A stretch of DNA of 64,000 nt from Acanthosepion lycidas (GCA_963932145.1 OZ010603.1:78173688-78237687), one strand, 5' to 3'. Positions 10,025-20,760 are shown, counted from the first letter of the stretch. Numbers and translations: made by a program. Notes: generated by a model from the letters alone, not told the origin.

Positions 10025-10300
10025 GTGGAGTACCGACCATATAAATATGGTTGGTACCGGGAAGGAATGAAGAGATTCAACCAGAGAGAATCTGTCGAAC
10101 TCTATGCATTAGCAGAGAGGAACCAGGACGAAGCTTTGCCGAAGGGTAAGGTTTCGTCCGGGGAGGTAGACTGGCCTTGAACCCGTCTAGGCGGGTTCAA
10201 AAAGGCTATATTTTTGGCCGAGCCTACGGGCTCGGATATACCCACATTAAACCGGCCTTGTGCCACATTTTATCCTCGTGGGTGGATAGATAAATACAGA
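10025..10300 (+). repeat. Repeat P, single copy
   Basis: It shares GGACGAAGCTTTGCCGAAGG, a GAACCCG..CGGGTTC hairpin, TTTTTGGCCGAGCCTACGGG and GGCCTTGTGCCACAT with three tandem units at 44948-45700. The CCTTGTG-CACA end also occurs at 14385 and 61214, suggesting a shared 3' module. No coding capacity. Confidence 0.75.
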
Positions 10301-10535
10301 GATTCAATCAGAGACTCTGCCCGACTGCGACTCAGTCAACACATTCTCCAGGAACGGTCTTCCCAGGAATAGACAAAAGACTATATGTAAATATTGTGTA
10401 CACTTTCTTGTTTCAAGATATTTGTTCTAAGTACATTTTGTGTTGCATTATTATTCCATGCATTAGTCAAGTTTCAACAATTTATTATATTGGAATCGTA
10501 ATCACGATCTAATTCATCATGTAATGTAACAGTGC

Positions 10536-10536
<1 letters not shown>

Positions 10537-10612
<76 letters not shown>
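10537..10612. repeat. (TA)n microsatellite
   Basis: A TA run of about 38 units. Confidence 0.97.
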
Positions 10613-10614
<2 letters not shown>

Positions 10615-10631
10615 TCTATATATATTTTATA

Positions 10632-10747
10632 TATGTGCGGTACTTATTGAAAAGCGCTCAATATCAGTGATAGCGCTAACATATTTAGTTGAATGGATAT
10701 GAGTTTGGGACCGCCCGTTTCACGCTTATGCGATCCTCAGACAAACT
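10632..10747 (-). mobile_element. Element K with hammerhead-like core (copy 1)
   Basis: The reverse complement matches 44320-44425: the shared blocks are AGCGCTCAATATCAG, CGGTACTTATT and CATATTTAGTTG-type sequence. On the minus strand 10740-10717 reads CTGAGGA-T-CGC-ATAA-GCG-T-GAAAC, a CUGANGA/GAAA core. A GTC lies 9 bases after GAAAC, and AGTTTG/CAAACT (10702-10707, 10742-10747) could form stem I with one mismatch at its base. It is bordered by (TA)n. Confidence 0.55.
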
Positions 10748-11046
10748 GATTTATTTTTTAAAATTTGATACTATTTATGTCAGTTTTTGTTTATGTTTGC
10801 TGCTGATGGAGGGGTATTCTCCTCTGTGTCTGTTTTGGGATGACGCTAATACGCACGGAGACATGCATACGGGTGTAAGTATTATGGTTCGAACAAACAC
10901 ACACATATACATATATAAACAATGTGGGACCGGACGCAGACATGCATCCACATGTTGAATTAAATTGCGTATGTATGCGTGCTTGAATCTGCATCTGGTC
11001 CCAGAACGAATAAATTCGTGAAATGAGGTTCCACTGTATTTCATTT

Positions 11047-11163
11047 TTGTTGTTCATACAAGTGTTTTCTTTTCTGGATATAAAGTGTATAAAATTTTGT
11101 GCTCAAAACATTTGAACAATTTTGACACACTTTATGTCCAGAAAAGAAAACACTCATACGATC
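11047..11163. repeat. Near-perfect hairpin, arms about 45 bases
   Basis: GTGTTTTCTTTTCTGGATAT (from about 11061) pairs with the complement ending near 11153. The loop is about 20 bases. It is probably a small palindromic MITE. No related copy was seen in the window. Confidence 0.75.
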
Positions 11164-11439
11164 ACAAAAATAAATAAAAACCTTAATAGGAGTACTTTGT
11201 CAGTTAATCAATTAATTAATTTAATTAAACCCAACGAATCAAAAATATATTGTTCTATCCATTAACTCTCTCACAACTGCAATTGAAAAGAATTTATCTA
11301 AACTCAGCATAAAATAAGATTTAAATCAATACTTTACAAACTAATAAGCTAAAACTGGAAGGAGAAATTTACTCTATCACCTGTAATGATTGCCACAAAG
11401 AATACATAGAAGAAGTCTCAAGAAGTTTAAATAAATAAT

Positions 11440-11690
11440 GACTCGGAATTGTTAACCAGAGAGCCAAGTTTAAATTCCAGTTGAGTTCGTTATATTTACG
11501 GACACGCAAATACCCTTGGTAAAGGTATGAATATATCTCTTCTCAACTCAGTTATAGGTTAATTATTAAAACTTGTATTAGTTAATCATTATTATCTAAA
11601 AAAAGATATTTACACTCTAAAATATATTTTCTGGCGTTAAATAACCTGCAAACTGTTGGTAAGCCGTAGAAAGCGAATCAAAAAATGCCT
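11440..11690 (+). mobile_element. SINE family S, copy 2
   Basis: It begins in a degenerate tRNA-like head (AAATTCCAGTTGAG at about 11472), continues with GTTCGTTATATTTACGGACA and ATACCCTTGGTAAAGG, and ends in a tail reading AAATAACCTGCAAACTG then TAAGCCGTAGAAA. It is 5'-truncated relative to the composite copies. Confidence 0.7.
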
Positions 11691-12084
11691 TTAAAATAAT
11701 TTAAATGTCTCCTTTTTAGTAAAAATTTATGTTTTATTTGAACAATAATATCCTCAAGCTGATCTGTATGAAAAGAAAAATTAATTTCTATATGTAAATA
11801 AAGTTTAAGGGCATTTATAATCATTCTCAGGTTCACTCGCCACTCATCAAACAGTCATTAAAGATTGAAAATGTAAACAACAAATTTAAAAATCCAATAT
11901 TTAACTTAGAGATGTGTTTCGAAGTCATTTAGTAAATTTAAAGATTAATTAACTGAATTTGTTAAAAGTAATGCTTTATTTTTTGCTTAAAACATAATGA
12001 GAATAATGTATATCTATGTTCGGTTCCCTGGGATGTCATAAGTCAACAATAATATTTTTCTAGTGCCATCTGCGAAAAAGTTTA

Positions 12085-12260
12085 AAGTTTGGTTTGGTTT
12101 AGTTTATTTTGTTTTACGGCATATCAACCTCAATGGGTTATTTAATGACGACAAAATTTTTTATTGCTGGTAATATTTTGTTTTGTCAAAAATCTGTTTC
12201 CGGCAATATTTTTCCTTCAAAATTGTATTGCTGGTAATAATTTTTTCAAAAACGTATTGC
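12085..12260 (-). repeat. SINE family S tail plus a short local repeat
   Basis: GTTTTACGGCATATCAACCT and GGGTTATTTAA match the S tail in antisense. A decayed 35-base repeat (TATTGCTGGTAATA-type, three times) follows at 12160-12265. Confidence 0.55.
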
Positions 12261-12269
12261 TAGTAATAC

Positions 12270-12801
12270 TTAACTATTTGCCCATAGCTGGGACCATAAC
12301 AAAAAAGCAATCATCTTGAAAACTACTAAGTCTAGCTCAATGAAATCGAGCAGTTTAGGTGTTGAACATAATAAGTTTATTATGGGACCGAGTTCATAAG
12401 TGTTCAATATGTGAACCGCCTGTGACACGGCACATGTCAAGTCATTAGATAAGCTTTTGCCAAACACGCTGATACTGATGATGGTTTACCAGATCCTTTG
12501 ACCCTGCATAAGCAGCCTTCCTCTTTAAATTCTTGTTACCACGACCAAATTTATTTGCTAGTTGGTGAAGTTTTTAAAAATTTTGCATTGAAGGCACGCG
12601 AGCAATATTCCAAGACGCAAAATGACTTCTCTTTGGGAGTGAACGGCATGGCTCAACCTGAAAACAGAACAAAAATAAAACATTAAATATAAAATCTTCA
12701 TCTATTTCTATACATTCTGTGAAAATTTGAGGTTATCTCAACAAGAACTGCTGAAATTATTGGCCCGCGAAATGATGTCAATTTTTTTGGGACACCCTGT
12801 A
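12270..12801 (-). pseudogene. Mariner-like transposase, N-terminal relic with terminal repeat
   Basis: The minus strand starts with TGTACAGGGTGTCCCAAA (12801 downward), a typical mariner/IS630-type end. From about 12655 it reads MPFTPKEKSFCVLEY, then IWSW.QEFKEEGCLCRVKGSGKP with stops and frame changes, which is the helix-turn-helix region of this transposase class. The distal part to 12270 is unassignable. It corresponds to the N-terminal half of the family whose C-terminal half lies at 33941-34375. Confidence 0.7.
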
Positions 12802-13009
12802 CATTAAAAGTATAAAAAAAATGAAATTATATAAAAATTAGCAGCTGATCTCAAAAGTGACCTAAAATCTGATGTTAACTGAGACAAGGAATGGCTTGTT
12901 AATTTTAACGCCTACAAAACAAAACTGTTCTCTGAGAGAACCCCTTTCTGGCTTCCATCAGCATGACTGAGGCTAATCTCCAGGAGAGTGACTCATGGTC
13001 GGAAATTGA

Positions 13010-13640
13010 ACATTCTAATTACTCGTCCATGAGCATACACAGAAATCAACTTTCGAGTACATCTGAACGAGGGGTTGCGCCTTCGACAGCAAGGACAATT
13101 GGACCCTTCTGGACTTCGCCACCCTCTTGGGCCTAATGATCTTAATTAAGCACATCGGATCAGTTGGAACTCGGCTGTCCTGCAGTGTAAAACTGTATTC
13201 CTGAGTCTCTTGTAGACCGTTAAGCAGTCGATTTGGTTCTTCGTTTCTCCTCCTGGGCTTCTCCTTCTCAATCTCCATATACATCTTGGGTGTTCTTGAA
13301 ACCAGGAGTTGCCTGATCGTTTGCACTCCGCGGTACTGGGTATGACGATAAACTACATCCGGCAGCAAGAGATTGGAGGTTTTGAGGAGCGTGGAATCAT
13401 CTCCTAATAGCTGTTGTTCTCAGGTCCGCCTTGAACCTGTATTTTTATGCTTTCATAGTGCTTTGTTTTCGTTTGAGGGTTTACTATCATATCTTGGACC
13501 CTAACAGGTGCTACCACCCCGGGTCAGGTTGGACCTGGGAACAACAGCAATTAAGAGATGGTTCCACTCTCCCCAAAACCCGACTAGAGGCCTTGCTACC
13601 GGATGTAGCTTATCGTCTTACCCAAGACGAGATGAAAGAA
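13010..13640. repeat. Inverted duplication of an unidentified element
   Basis: Sequence on the minus strand at 13340-13440 (GCCGGATGTAGTTTATCGTC) recurs on the plus strand at 13520-13630 (ACCGGATGTAGCTTATCGTC), so the two copies are head to head. A third, partial copy is at 54925-55030. The 117- and 78-residue frames inside match no family I know. A tRNA-like GACCATGAG block at the left edge (12990-13010) belongs to SINE family T. Confidence 0.6.
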
Positions 13641-13924
13641 AGAAAGAAGGGAAGATTGAATCAGTGAAATGGTAAAAGTTGTAGATTTCAAATCGTTTCA
13701 TTTGTACCCCCTTATTTCTTAAAATAACGACCAGCATTTATATTTATAATTGTTACTGCAATATTTTGTTAAATTTGTTAAGCTCAAATATTAGATAGAG
13801 GAATGTCTAAGATATTTTATTGTCATGGAACTCTCCATGAGATTTTTCAATCATTAACTTAAGAATTAAGATTCAACAGAAAATTCAAATAGGAAAACCA
13901 TGAAATTTTCTGGGGTTAATATTA

Positions 13925-14113
13925 CAGTGTAACCCGAATATAAGAGAGTTGTCGGGACCGCAGAAGAAGTCTCTTATACCCGAGTTTCTCTTATATATCC
14001 AGGTTTGGTCTATTTTATATACATTAACACAGGTTCTAATTTGGGACCAGAGAAAATCTCTCTTATATCCGAGTTTCTCTTATATCTGGGTCTCTTATAT
14101 CCGGGTTACACTG
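13925..14113. mobile_element. Tigger/pogo-type MITE, 189 bases, TA target duplication
   Basis: It begins CAGTGTAACCCGAATATAAG and ends CTCTTATATCCGGGTTACACTG, inverted repeats with the CAGTG terminus typical of pogo/Tigger elements. It is flanked by TA at 13923-13924 and 14114-14115. Internal CTCTTATA..GAGTTTCTCTTATA motifs repeat several times. No coding capacity. Confidence 0.88.
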
Positions 14114-14199
14114 TAGTATATCTAATTTTCAGCAATAAATGGAATGGAGAAAATTCTATCGGTGTCGAGGAAGAGAGAGTAGGAGTAGATGCTATATTT

Positions 14200-14440
14200 G
14201 TATCTGTTCCATGCCGGAGGACTTCTCTCCCACCTCCCTCGTTGCGTGGACAGAATCTTCGGTCTTGGTCCGTAACATCTGTTCCGTAGCGGTGGGGTAT
14301 GACCGGCTATGAGTAACTTAGACAAGCGCTGACCAGCTTAGACCAGCGGCCTGAGTGGGAACACTCAGTTCCCCACGTTAAAAAACGACCTTGTATCACA
14401 ACCTGGCTCAGTTGAGAGTGTGTGTGTGGGGGGGGGGGTC
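14200..14440 (+). repeat. Fragment with CCTTGTATCACA 3' module and G-run
   Basis: It ends with ACGACCTTGTATCACAACCT, similar to the repeat P terminus, then (GT)n and a G9 run at about 14431. The upstream part is not recognised. Confidence 0.4.
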
Positions 14441-14680
14441 AAGGTAAATCCAGGAAATTATATCGGTGAAACTGATACCGGATTCTTTCTTTGGTTTAAT
14501 AACCACAAGAAATCTATCAAAGACAATAACATCAATTTCAGTCTAGCTCCCCATTTGGAGCAACCGGACAATAGTATTGATAACATTTAGGTGCATGTAA
14601 TTAATGGTTTCACGGTAAAAAAATTAAATAGTTAAAAAATCAATGCTTTCAAAGTAAAAAATAATTCTATTTAAACCTAG

Positions 14681-14802
14681 AATATAAGAATTTATTTTAA
14701 AGATAATTTTAGACTCGATTTTTGGGCAATTTTGACGGCTTGCTGCCATTAAAATTGCCCCAAAATCGAGTTAAAATTAACTTTAAAATAAATTCTTATA
14801 TT
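14681..14802. repeat. Hairpin element, arms about 53 bases
   Basis: AATATAAGAATTTATTTTAA (14681) pairs with its complement ending at 14802, and GACTCGATTTTTGGGCAATTTT pairs with AAAATTGCCCCAAAATCGAG. The loop is GACGGCTTGCTGCC-like. It directly abuts the 3' end of the minus-strand LINE. Confidence 0.85.
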
Positions 14803-14805
14803 TTT

Positions 14806-16480
14806 TTTAATCCATTCACCCAAGCAAGGCGGGAAGCCACTAGTAAGGGGTTACAGAAGATTTGGAGCGAGAGCAGATAGGAGTGATAGAGGAAAGGATG
14901 AAGAGAAGGATAGTGGATAGATCAAGGCAACTGGAGATGTCGATTGACATTACATTTAAATAGTTGGAGATTATAGCTCTCAGGGAAACAGGAATAGGGA
15001 AGGGAATTCCACGGGCGAGAGGTTCGAGATATGAAGCTATTGGAGTAGAAGAGACGGCTACATTTAATAGTTTCAACAGTGAAAGGGTGAGAGCGGGATG
15101 CCAGCCTCGTAGGGCGCTTGAATTCATTAAGTCTGGGAACCAACGAATGCACCTCATCGGAGCAATTTCCATGAAATTATTTGTAAAAAAGACAGAGAGA
15201 GGCGATGGCTCGTCTGTGAGAGAGCGACTGCAGACGAGATGCCAAATCAGGGCCAATTACATTGCATATCCGTCTCTGGATCTTATCAAGAACCCCGAGG
15301 CAAACGGAAGGGGCTCCAGACCGTATATGGCAGTGTCGGAGTTAACTCCTCCTTTAGTTCGTTAACCCTTTCACCAGGGGTCGCTCTTCGCTGCTATAAA
15401 TAGTCGCTGACCCTTCGCCTCTTTCTCTTTTTTCCCTCAGGCCTTTGGGCCGCCACCTGGAGGTAAATCTCTTTTTTTTCCTCGGGCCTTACCACCTCGA
15501 AAATGTAAGCGCTAACAGGGATAGCGTTTCCCGATTGGAGGTCCTTTTCGAGACGAACGGCCAGGTTAGTTTTGTCAGCGACACCAGATTTGTTTTGAGG
15601 CAGGAGTAAATTGTAGTGTCGTCCACGTAGATGCCAACTTGGAATCTATGGCGTCACGAAGATCGTTGATGAAGATAAGGAACAGAGTGGGGACTAGGAT
15701 GGAGCCTTGAGGAACACCCGCGTTCGTGGGATAGGAGCTGGAAGAGAATCCGTTGAGAATGACCTTCAATTCACGGTTTGATAGGAATGATTGTATTAGG
15801 TCAAACAATTGACCTGTAATACCATAACCCTGGAGCTTGCGAAGAAGGCCGGCATACCAGACCCTATCAAACGCTTTGGAGATGTCTAGGGCCACGGCAC
15901 GAGCTTCTCCGTTATTTTGAAGAGCTTGGTAGACAATTTCAGTGATGGCCGTAAGCACATTAGCTGTAGATCGGGCAAAGCGGAAGCCATATTGCTTGTC
16001 TGAGAGCAGATTATGGGATGTAATGTGGCTAACCACTTCGGCGTTAATTAGGGCTTCCAAGACTTTGTCGAAGAGGGGTAGGAAACTGATAGGACGGCAA
16101 TTAGAAGGGTCAGAGGGGTCGCCAGAGTTCTTGAAGACAGGAACAATCGATGAGGAATTCCAGCAGTCTGGAAAACAAGATTCCTTGAGGCAGTAGTTAT
16201 ATAATTTGGAGAGGACGGGCGCCAGTTCAGGTGCGCATTTCTTCAAGACTATAGCTGGTATCCCATCTCCACCAATAGCCTTGTGGGGGTCTAAGTTAGA
16301 GATAATACCCAATACCAATGACGGGGTTATGTGCAACCCGCTCAATAGGACCTCAGTTTTAAGAGGGAAATCGGGTATGGGTACCCTGGAAGAGTCGAGC
16401 GTTGGATTGAAGGAAAATTTCCGAGCAAAGCATTCAGCCTTGAAGAAGAGGTCAGGACCTCAAACTGGTTGAACAAAGGA
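14806..16480 (-). pseudogene. Non-LTR retrotransposon (family A), 5'-truncated reverse transcriptase to 3' end
   Basis: The minus-strand frame 16345-15575 encodes a 256-residue reverse transcriptase segment: LDPHKAIGGDGIP, LYNYCLKESCFPDCWNSS, CRPISFLPLFDKVLEALIN, QYGFRFARSTANVL, ALDISKAFDRVW, AGVPQGSILVPTLFLIFIND. A one-base loss near 15633 shifts the frame just before the active-site box, which in the other frame reads YVDD (15618-15629). Coding similarity extends upstream to about 16480 (LFFKAECFARKFSFNPTLDS). Downstream, after a disrupted stretch at 15365-15565, it reads VIGPDLASRLQSL, FYKYFHGNCSDE and RTSRPWNSLPYSCFPESYNL, then a 3' UTR with CTTGCTTGGGTGAA. The layout is jockey/CR1-like. 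The copy is dead. Confidence 0.88.
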
Positions 16481-16529
16481 GGTATAGAGGAAGTTTAAAT
16501 AGAATTATTTTTTACTTTTTTAATTATTT

Positions 16530-16750
16530 CATCTCAAGTAAGGCCATAATGTCACTAAGACGCTGCCATCCTAGATTGGTTGCCACTTTAGGAAAGAGGA
16601 AGCAGTCTGCATAACTAATCCATAACTGGAGGAAGATGATTTCACGCAATTTTTTTTTTTTTTTTGAACACGTCACGAAGTGAACGAAGCAGACTAAAGC
16701 TGGAATTGAACACTGCGCGTCTAATTCCGCGCCGGTATCCATTACACTAA
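16530..16750 (-). mobile_element. SINE family S, copy 3, with a good A box
   Basis: The minus strand from 16750 reads TATTAGTGTAATGGATACCG (A-box-like), then GTTCAATTCCAGC (B-box-like), an A-run (complement of T14 near 16655), and the body GTTATGGATTAGTTATGCAG. The body is diverged from other S copies. Confidence 0.6.
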
Positions 16751-17390
16751 TACTCGAAAATTGGTTTCATCCAAACCGTAAAATCGTAACTTCACGCCGT
16801 CGAATTTATTTCACCGTAGAATTTAGAAAATTAAAGGGAGATAACTTTTATATAGGTATAATTAAAAAAATTTAAAATTATTCATCATTTAAAATAAATG
16901 TTGTTTAATGGTTATATAATTTTTCTCTATAAATTAATCACTGAAGTCTTCATTCCCGTAATAATGTTGGTTAATTTGGTTTTATTCTAAGAGCAAAATA
17001 GAAACGCGTAAGAAAGTGGCGAAAAATAAACTCATTTAAAAATAATAAAAATTCTTGCGTAGTAAATAAATTAATTATTTAAAAAAAAAGTCTTCTGTGT
17101 TTTATTCCAGTTTTACTCTTTTTATTTATTTAGTTGAATATTTTTATTTAAATATTTTTCATATGTAACATTTTTTATATTTTCTATTAATATTTTTTAT
17201 TAATGATTTTTTTTATATTTTTATTAATATTTTTATTAATGAGTTTTAATATTTTTAATATTTTTTATTAATATTTTTATTAATGAGTTTTAATATTTTT
17301 TCTGATATTTAATATATGTAATATTTTTAATTTTTTTTTTATTTAAATCAATTTTTATTCATATTTTATTTTCGTTGTCCGGAAAAAAAT
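16751..17390. other. AT-rich low-complexity interval
   Basis: It includes T-rich (TTTTTATTAA)n-like sequence from about 17080 to 17345. No gene. Confidence 0.7.
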
Positions 17391-17835
17391 ACAGTGAATT
17401 TGCAGCCTTTTTACTGATTTCCACAAACAATACTCTGAGAAAAAATGACTTAATGAGGACTGGCACATACTGACTGGGGCCCACGGACAGTGCTTTGTGA
17501 CCCTCGTTCGGTTAACTTTATCAACATTTCCTTTTTTTCCGCCTACATTTATACACGTTATAAATTAAACTAATCACAACTGACTACTAAAAGATGAAAG
17601 ATTTTCTCCGGTTTTGACGTTAATCCGGGTTCTTTTTATATTTTTTTGTCCAAATCCGTGAATTTAATTTTTGCTCATGCTAAGGTCTCAAAAAAACGCA
17701 ACATAAAATTCACTATTTTATATCCATAATTTTTAACGTGTTTAACTTATGCAACTTTTAAACAAGAAAAAAAAATCTCATGGTTATACTCTAAAATTTG
17801 CCGCAAAACATTGTTGGTTTATTTATTTACGACTA

Positions 17836-18625
17836 GCAGCATGGCCCGCCGTTGCCCGTGTTTGATTCAAAATTCGTACGACTCATACAGCAATCGCTAT
17901 CACTTGACTTAAATATATTTTTGCCCTTCCTTGCCTTTAAAGGAGTGCCTTTTGCCGTGCTGGTGTTGCTACATGCCTTACTTCTTGCCTATCTCACACT
18001 GCGAATTTTTCTATGCTCTATAGTATACTAAACATTAAATCTGTTACGAAAAAAGAACTAAACAAAATGAACACAAAACGGTCAGCTTTAAAAAACGACT
18101 CGTAACTGGAAAAACCGAATGAAAAAAGAATGTTAAGAACAAATACTTTTTCACAACCAACCCAGTTCTGCGGAATCAGAATCAACATTGAGTTTAAGCA
18201 AGCGAATGAGGCAATTGGAGTAAAGTGCCATGCAGATTTAAATTTTTCCCACTTGTGACGAATGCAGCTATCAATTTTTTTTTGTATGCTAGCATGCTAG
18301 TTAACATTCGTGTCAGTCAGCTGTTGGCTCTCACGCTGGCCAATAGAATCTTCCTGCCTATTCGTGGCAGTCAGGTATTGGCTCTCACTTTCGGCAGTAG
18401 AAAATGTCCGCAAACTACACGAAAAGTGTCGTAGAAGCATGAAAAAATCGATTATTTCCACTATCGATGGAAGTTGGGAAATGCAAAGTCGGTGTTGGCC
18501 TTCCCGCTAACTTGGAGCATGTGCATGTCAATTTTGGTGCAAATCCGTCGAAAATTGCGGCCGTGCATTCGTTACACTTACACACACACACACACACACA
18601 TCCTGCCTTTTATAGATAGAGATGA
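17836..18625 (+). mobile_element. Interspersed repeat R1, copy 1
   Basis: About 790 bases, closely matching 41912-42672. It starts CGACTAGCAGCATGGCCCG and ends CTGCCTTTTATAGATAGAG after a (CA)n stretch. The edges are defined because the flanking R3 sequence is continuous in the other copy. No ORF is conserved between the two copies beyond short chance frames. The class is unknown. The microsatellite-like tail favours retroposition. Confidence 0.8.
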
Positions 18626-18712
18626 AATGATCTATTATGACATGTTTCTAATTTGTATTTAGGTACATTGTATTTATTTTCAATTTTTATAGTTGAATTG
18701 TTCACCTATAAA

Positions 18713-19015
18713 GGGTCGGATGGATAAATTGTCAGTATTTTATATTTTTTTAAATCCACGCATGCGCGTTGTTTGTTTTTGATTGGTGCTTTTTGGCGGT
18801 GTCAATCTGAGGACAGTGCAGAGGATACGGAGAGTGTTGGATGAGTTTAATCGTGATTACGAAAGTATGACAGCTCAGAAAGAAATCTACACCACACAGT
18901 GGAGGAGGTTCTATCATGATCTGGGGTGCCATTTCCTTCCAAGGAGCTTCATCCCGGTGTTATTTCATTTTTTTTTTTTTGCGTCATTTTGGCGACAATT
19001 TATCCTTCGTACCCT
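18713..19015 (+). pseudogene. Mariner-like element, internally deleted
   Basis: The left end GGATGGATAAATTGTC and the right end GACAATTTATCCTTCG are terminal inverted repeats about 300 bases apart. The interior encodes VNLRTVQRIRRVLDEFNRDYE, a helix-turn-helix piece of a mariner-like transposase, and then lacks the catalytic domain. The TIRs match those of the longer relic at 40603-41268. Confidence 0.8.
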
Positions 19016-19076
19016 TTATTGCATATGATCTATTATTGTACATAATAGGGTTACAATAAAATTTGTATTTTATATG

Positions 19077-19322
19077 CGATATGTCCCGGAAAGAGATATA
19101 TTTGTTCGGAGTAGCAAAATAGTTGTTGACTACTGTAACCGGGTAGGACAATCTAGCAGATAACCGTAATGGACTGGTCCTCGTCATAGTGCTCGACAAT
19201 AGGCGTAGACAAAAGGCGAAGACAATAGGCGCTGTCCATGTACCTCCACATCAGTCTGTATTTATAGCTGACACCAGCCAATCATGTTACTGTGAGGGGG
19301 AACCCAGGTATTCATTACATTA
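19077..19322. mobile_element. 246-base insertion with ATATG duplication
   Basis: ATATG at 19072-19076 is repeated at 19323-19327, and the R3 sequence outside is continuous with the other R3 copy. The interior has TATTTATAGCTGACACCAGC, resembling the TATA region of the LTRs at 48503 and 62588. The ends do not show TG..CA, so an LTR origin is unproven. Confidence 0.5.
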
Positions 19323-19629
19323 ATATGAATACTACATTATGAAAATTGAGATGTAATAGAGTGGGGTCGTATCATAGATTCGGGACAGAACACGAGACTC
19401 TTACACCGGCCCTGTCGTCAAGCATTTATCATCATAAGTAAGCACCAATCAAATTAATGTGTGTAATTTTCAATAAAAATTCCAGATCATATAAGCGACA
19501 GACATGGCCTCACCTGTGATGTTTGTGGGAGGTATCGCTTGAATAAAGATGGAAAATATTTCACATACGAAGTTATAATTCCAGAGTAGCAAACAACTAC
19601 GAAATGACATTAAATAATAACAATTCATC

Positions 19630-19920
19630 TCACGTTTAAAGAAAAGTGTAAGCTTATACATAAGGAAGAGGCAGGTGAAATTTCTGGGACACGTGATGAG
19701 AAAAGGGGGCCTGGAGAATTTGATACTCACGGGACGAATAGAGGGGAAAAAGAAACAAGGGAAAGCAGCGCATGCCATACGTGGCGGGCTTGGGATGGCG
19801 GAGCGTGGTCGGGGAGGGGAGTTGGCAGAAATACAAAAAAACCTGTTGAGAGCCACAAGCGACGGGGGCAGTAGATCGCCTACGTCCTGAAAGGACACGG
19901 CACATAAAAAGAAGTGCAAG
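19630..19920 (+). pseudogene. LINE family B, C-terminal fragment
   Basis: It encodes MKFLGHVMRKGGLENLIL, TGRIEGKKKQGKAAHAI and a tail related to LLRAT, then CCTGAAAGGACACGGCAC. This is the C-terminal region of an endonuclease/reverse-transcriptase LINE that also occurs at 22305, 25200, 52111, 54055, 58700 and 63680. Confidence 0.8.
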
Positions 19921-20593
19921 TCTTCTTGTAATTCCAGCGATATGATGCTTTACTGTTTCCACAACCAGTTTATTAATAGTTTGAAAGCGGCTCCATCCAG
20001 ATGACGGTGTTGTTGCAGTGATGTAAGGGTTGCTTCAGTCGCTTAGCGCCATATTGTTTGACACTGTGCACCAATGGTTCAATGGTTACTATATCGAACA
20101 AGTATCACAGTAGTACGGGTAACATATGCATAATGGTTTATATTTATATTAATAAACCAGCTGAATTTGTACATTTTTGCAATTAGTACAACGTTTGTAC
20201 TTAAATTAGTACGAACAAAATAGCTATTAATGGATAGATGTAAAAATAAAATAAAAAATAAATGACACTGTGAAATATTTAATTTATTGATCAAATCGTT
20301 TTCTACGGCTTATCAACCCTTTGCAGGTTATTTAAATCCAGAAAATATTTTTAAATTGTAAGAATTTTCTTTGTTGAGATAATAATGCTTTCGTGATAAA
20401 AGCCTTACTAATTAACCCATAGCTAGGGGAGAAAAGATGGATTCATATCTAATCAGAATTAATAAACAAACAAGAAATTATAATATGACTATAAAGTGGG
20501 TGACCAATTCTATATTACAATCAATATATAAACTGATCCCTCACTTTGAGGCATGGTAGTTTCTATACATTTTTACTTCATAGAATATAAATA

Positions 20594-20695
20594 TTAGGTT
20601 GGTGCAAAAATTATGACGTAATAATGTCGTTTTTTGACGTTAAAAAATACGTCAAAAAACGACATTATTACGTCATTATTTTTGCACCAACTTAA
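20594..20695. mobile_element. MADE1-like mariner MITE, copy 1
   Basis: A 102-base near-perfect palindrome starting TTAGGTTGGTGCAAAAAT and ending TTTTGCACCAACTTAA, flanked by TA on both sides. Each arm contains TGACGTAATAATGTCG. The terminal 16 bases equal those of the human Made1/Hsmar1 end. Confidence 0.92.
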
Positions 20696-20713
20696 TATAT
20701 ATTATATGATATA

Positions 20714-20760
20714 TTAGGTTGGTGCAAAAATAATGACGTAATAATGTCGTTTTTTGATGT
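20714..20760. mobile_element. MADE1-like MITE, single arm (copy 2)
   Basis: TTAGGTTGGTGCAAAAATAA through GTCGTTTTTTGATG is present but the second arm is missing. It lies 18 bases from copy 1. Confidence 0.85.

Larger units (their letters stand above)
17391..19500 (+). repeat. Repeat family R3, copy 1, interrupted by three insertions
   Basis: The segments 17391-17835, 18626-18712, 19016-19076 and 19323 to about 19390 are collinear with the copy at 25735-26600 (GCTTTGTGACCCTC, TGACATGT, CATTGTATTTATTTTC, TAGGGTTACAATAAAATTTG, ATTATGAAAATTGAGAT). The insertions are R1 (17836-18625), a mariner relic (18713-19015) and a 246-base segment (19077-19322). The nature of R3 is unknown. Confidence 0.75.
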
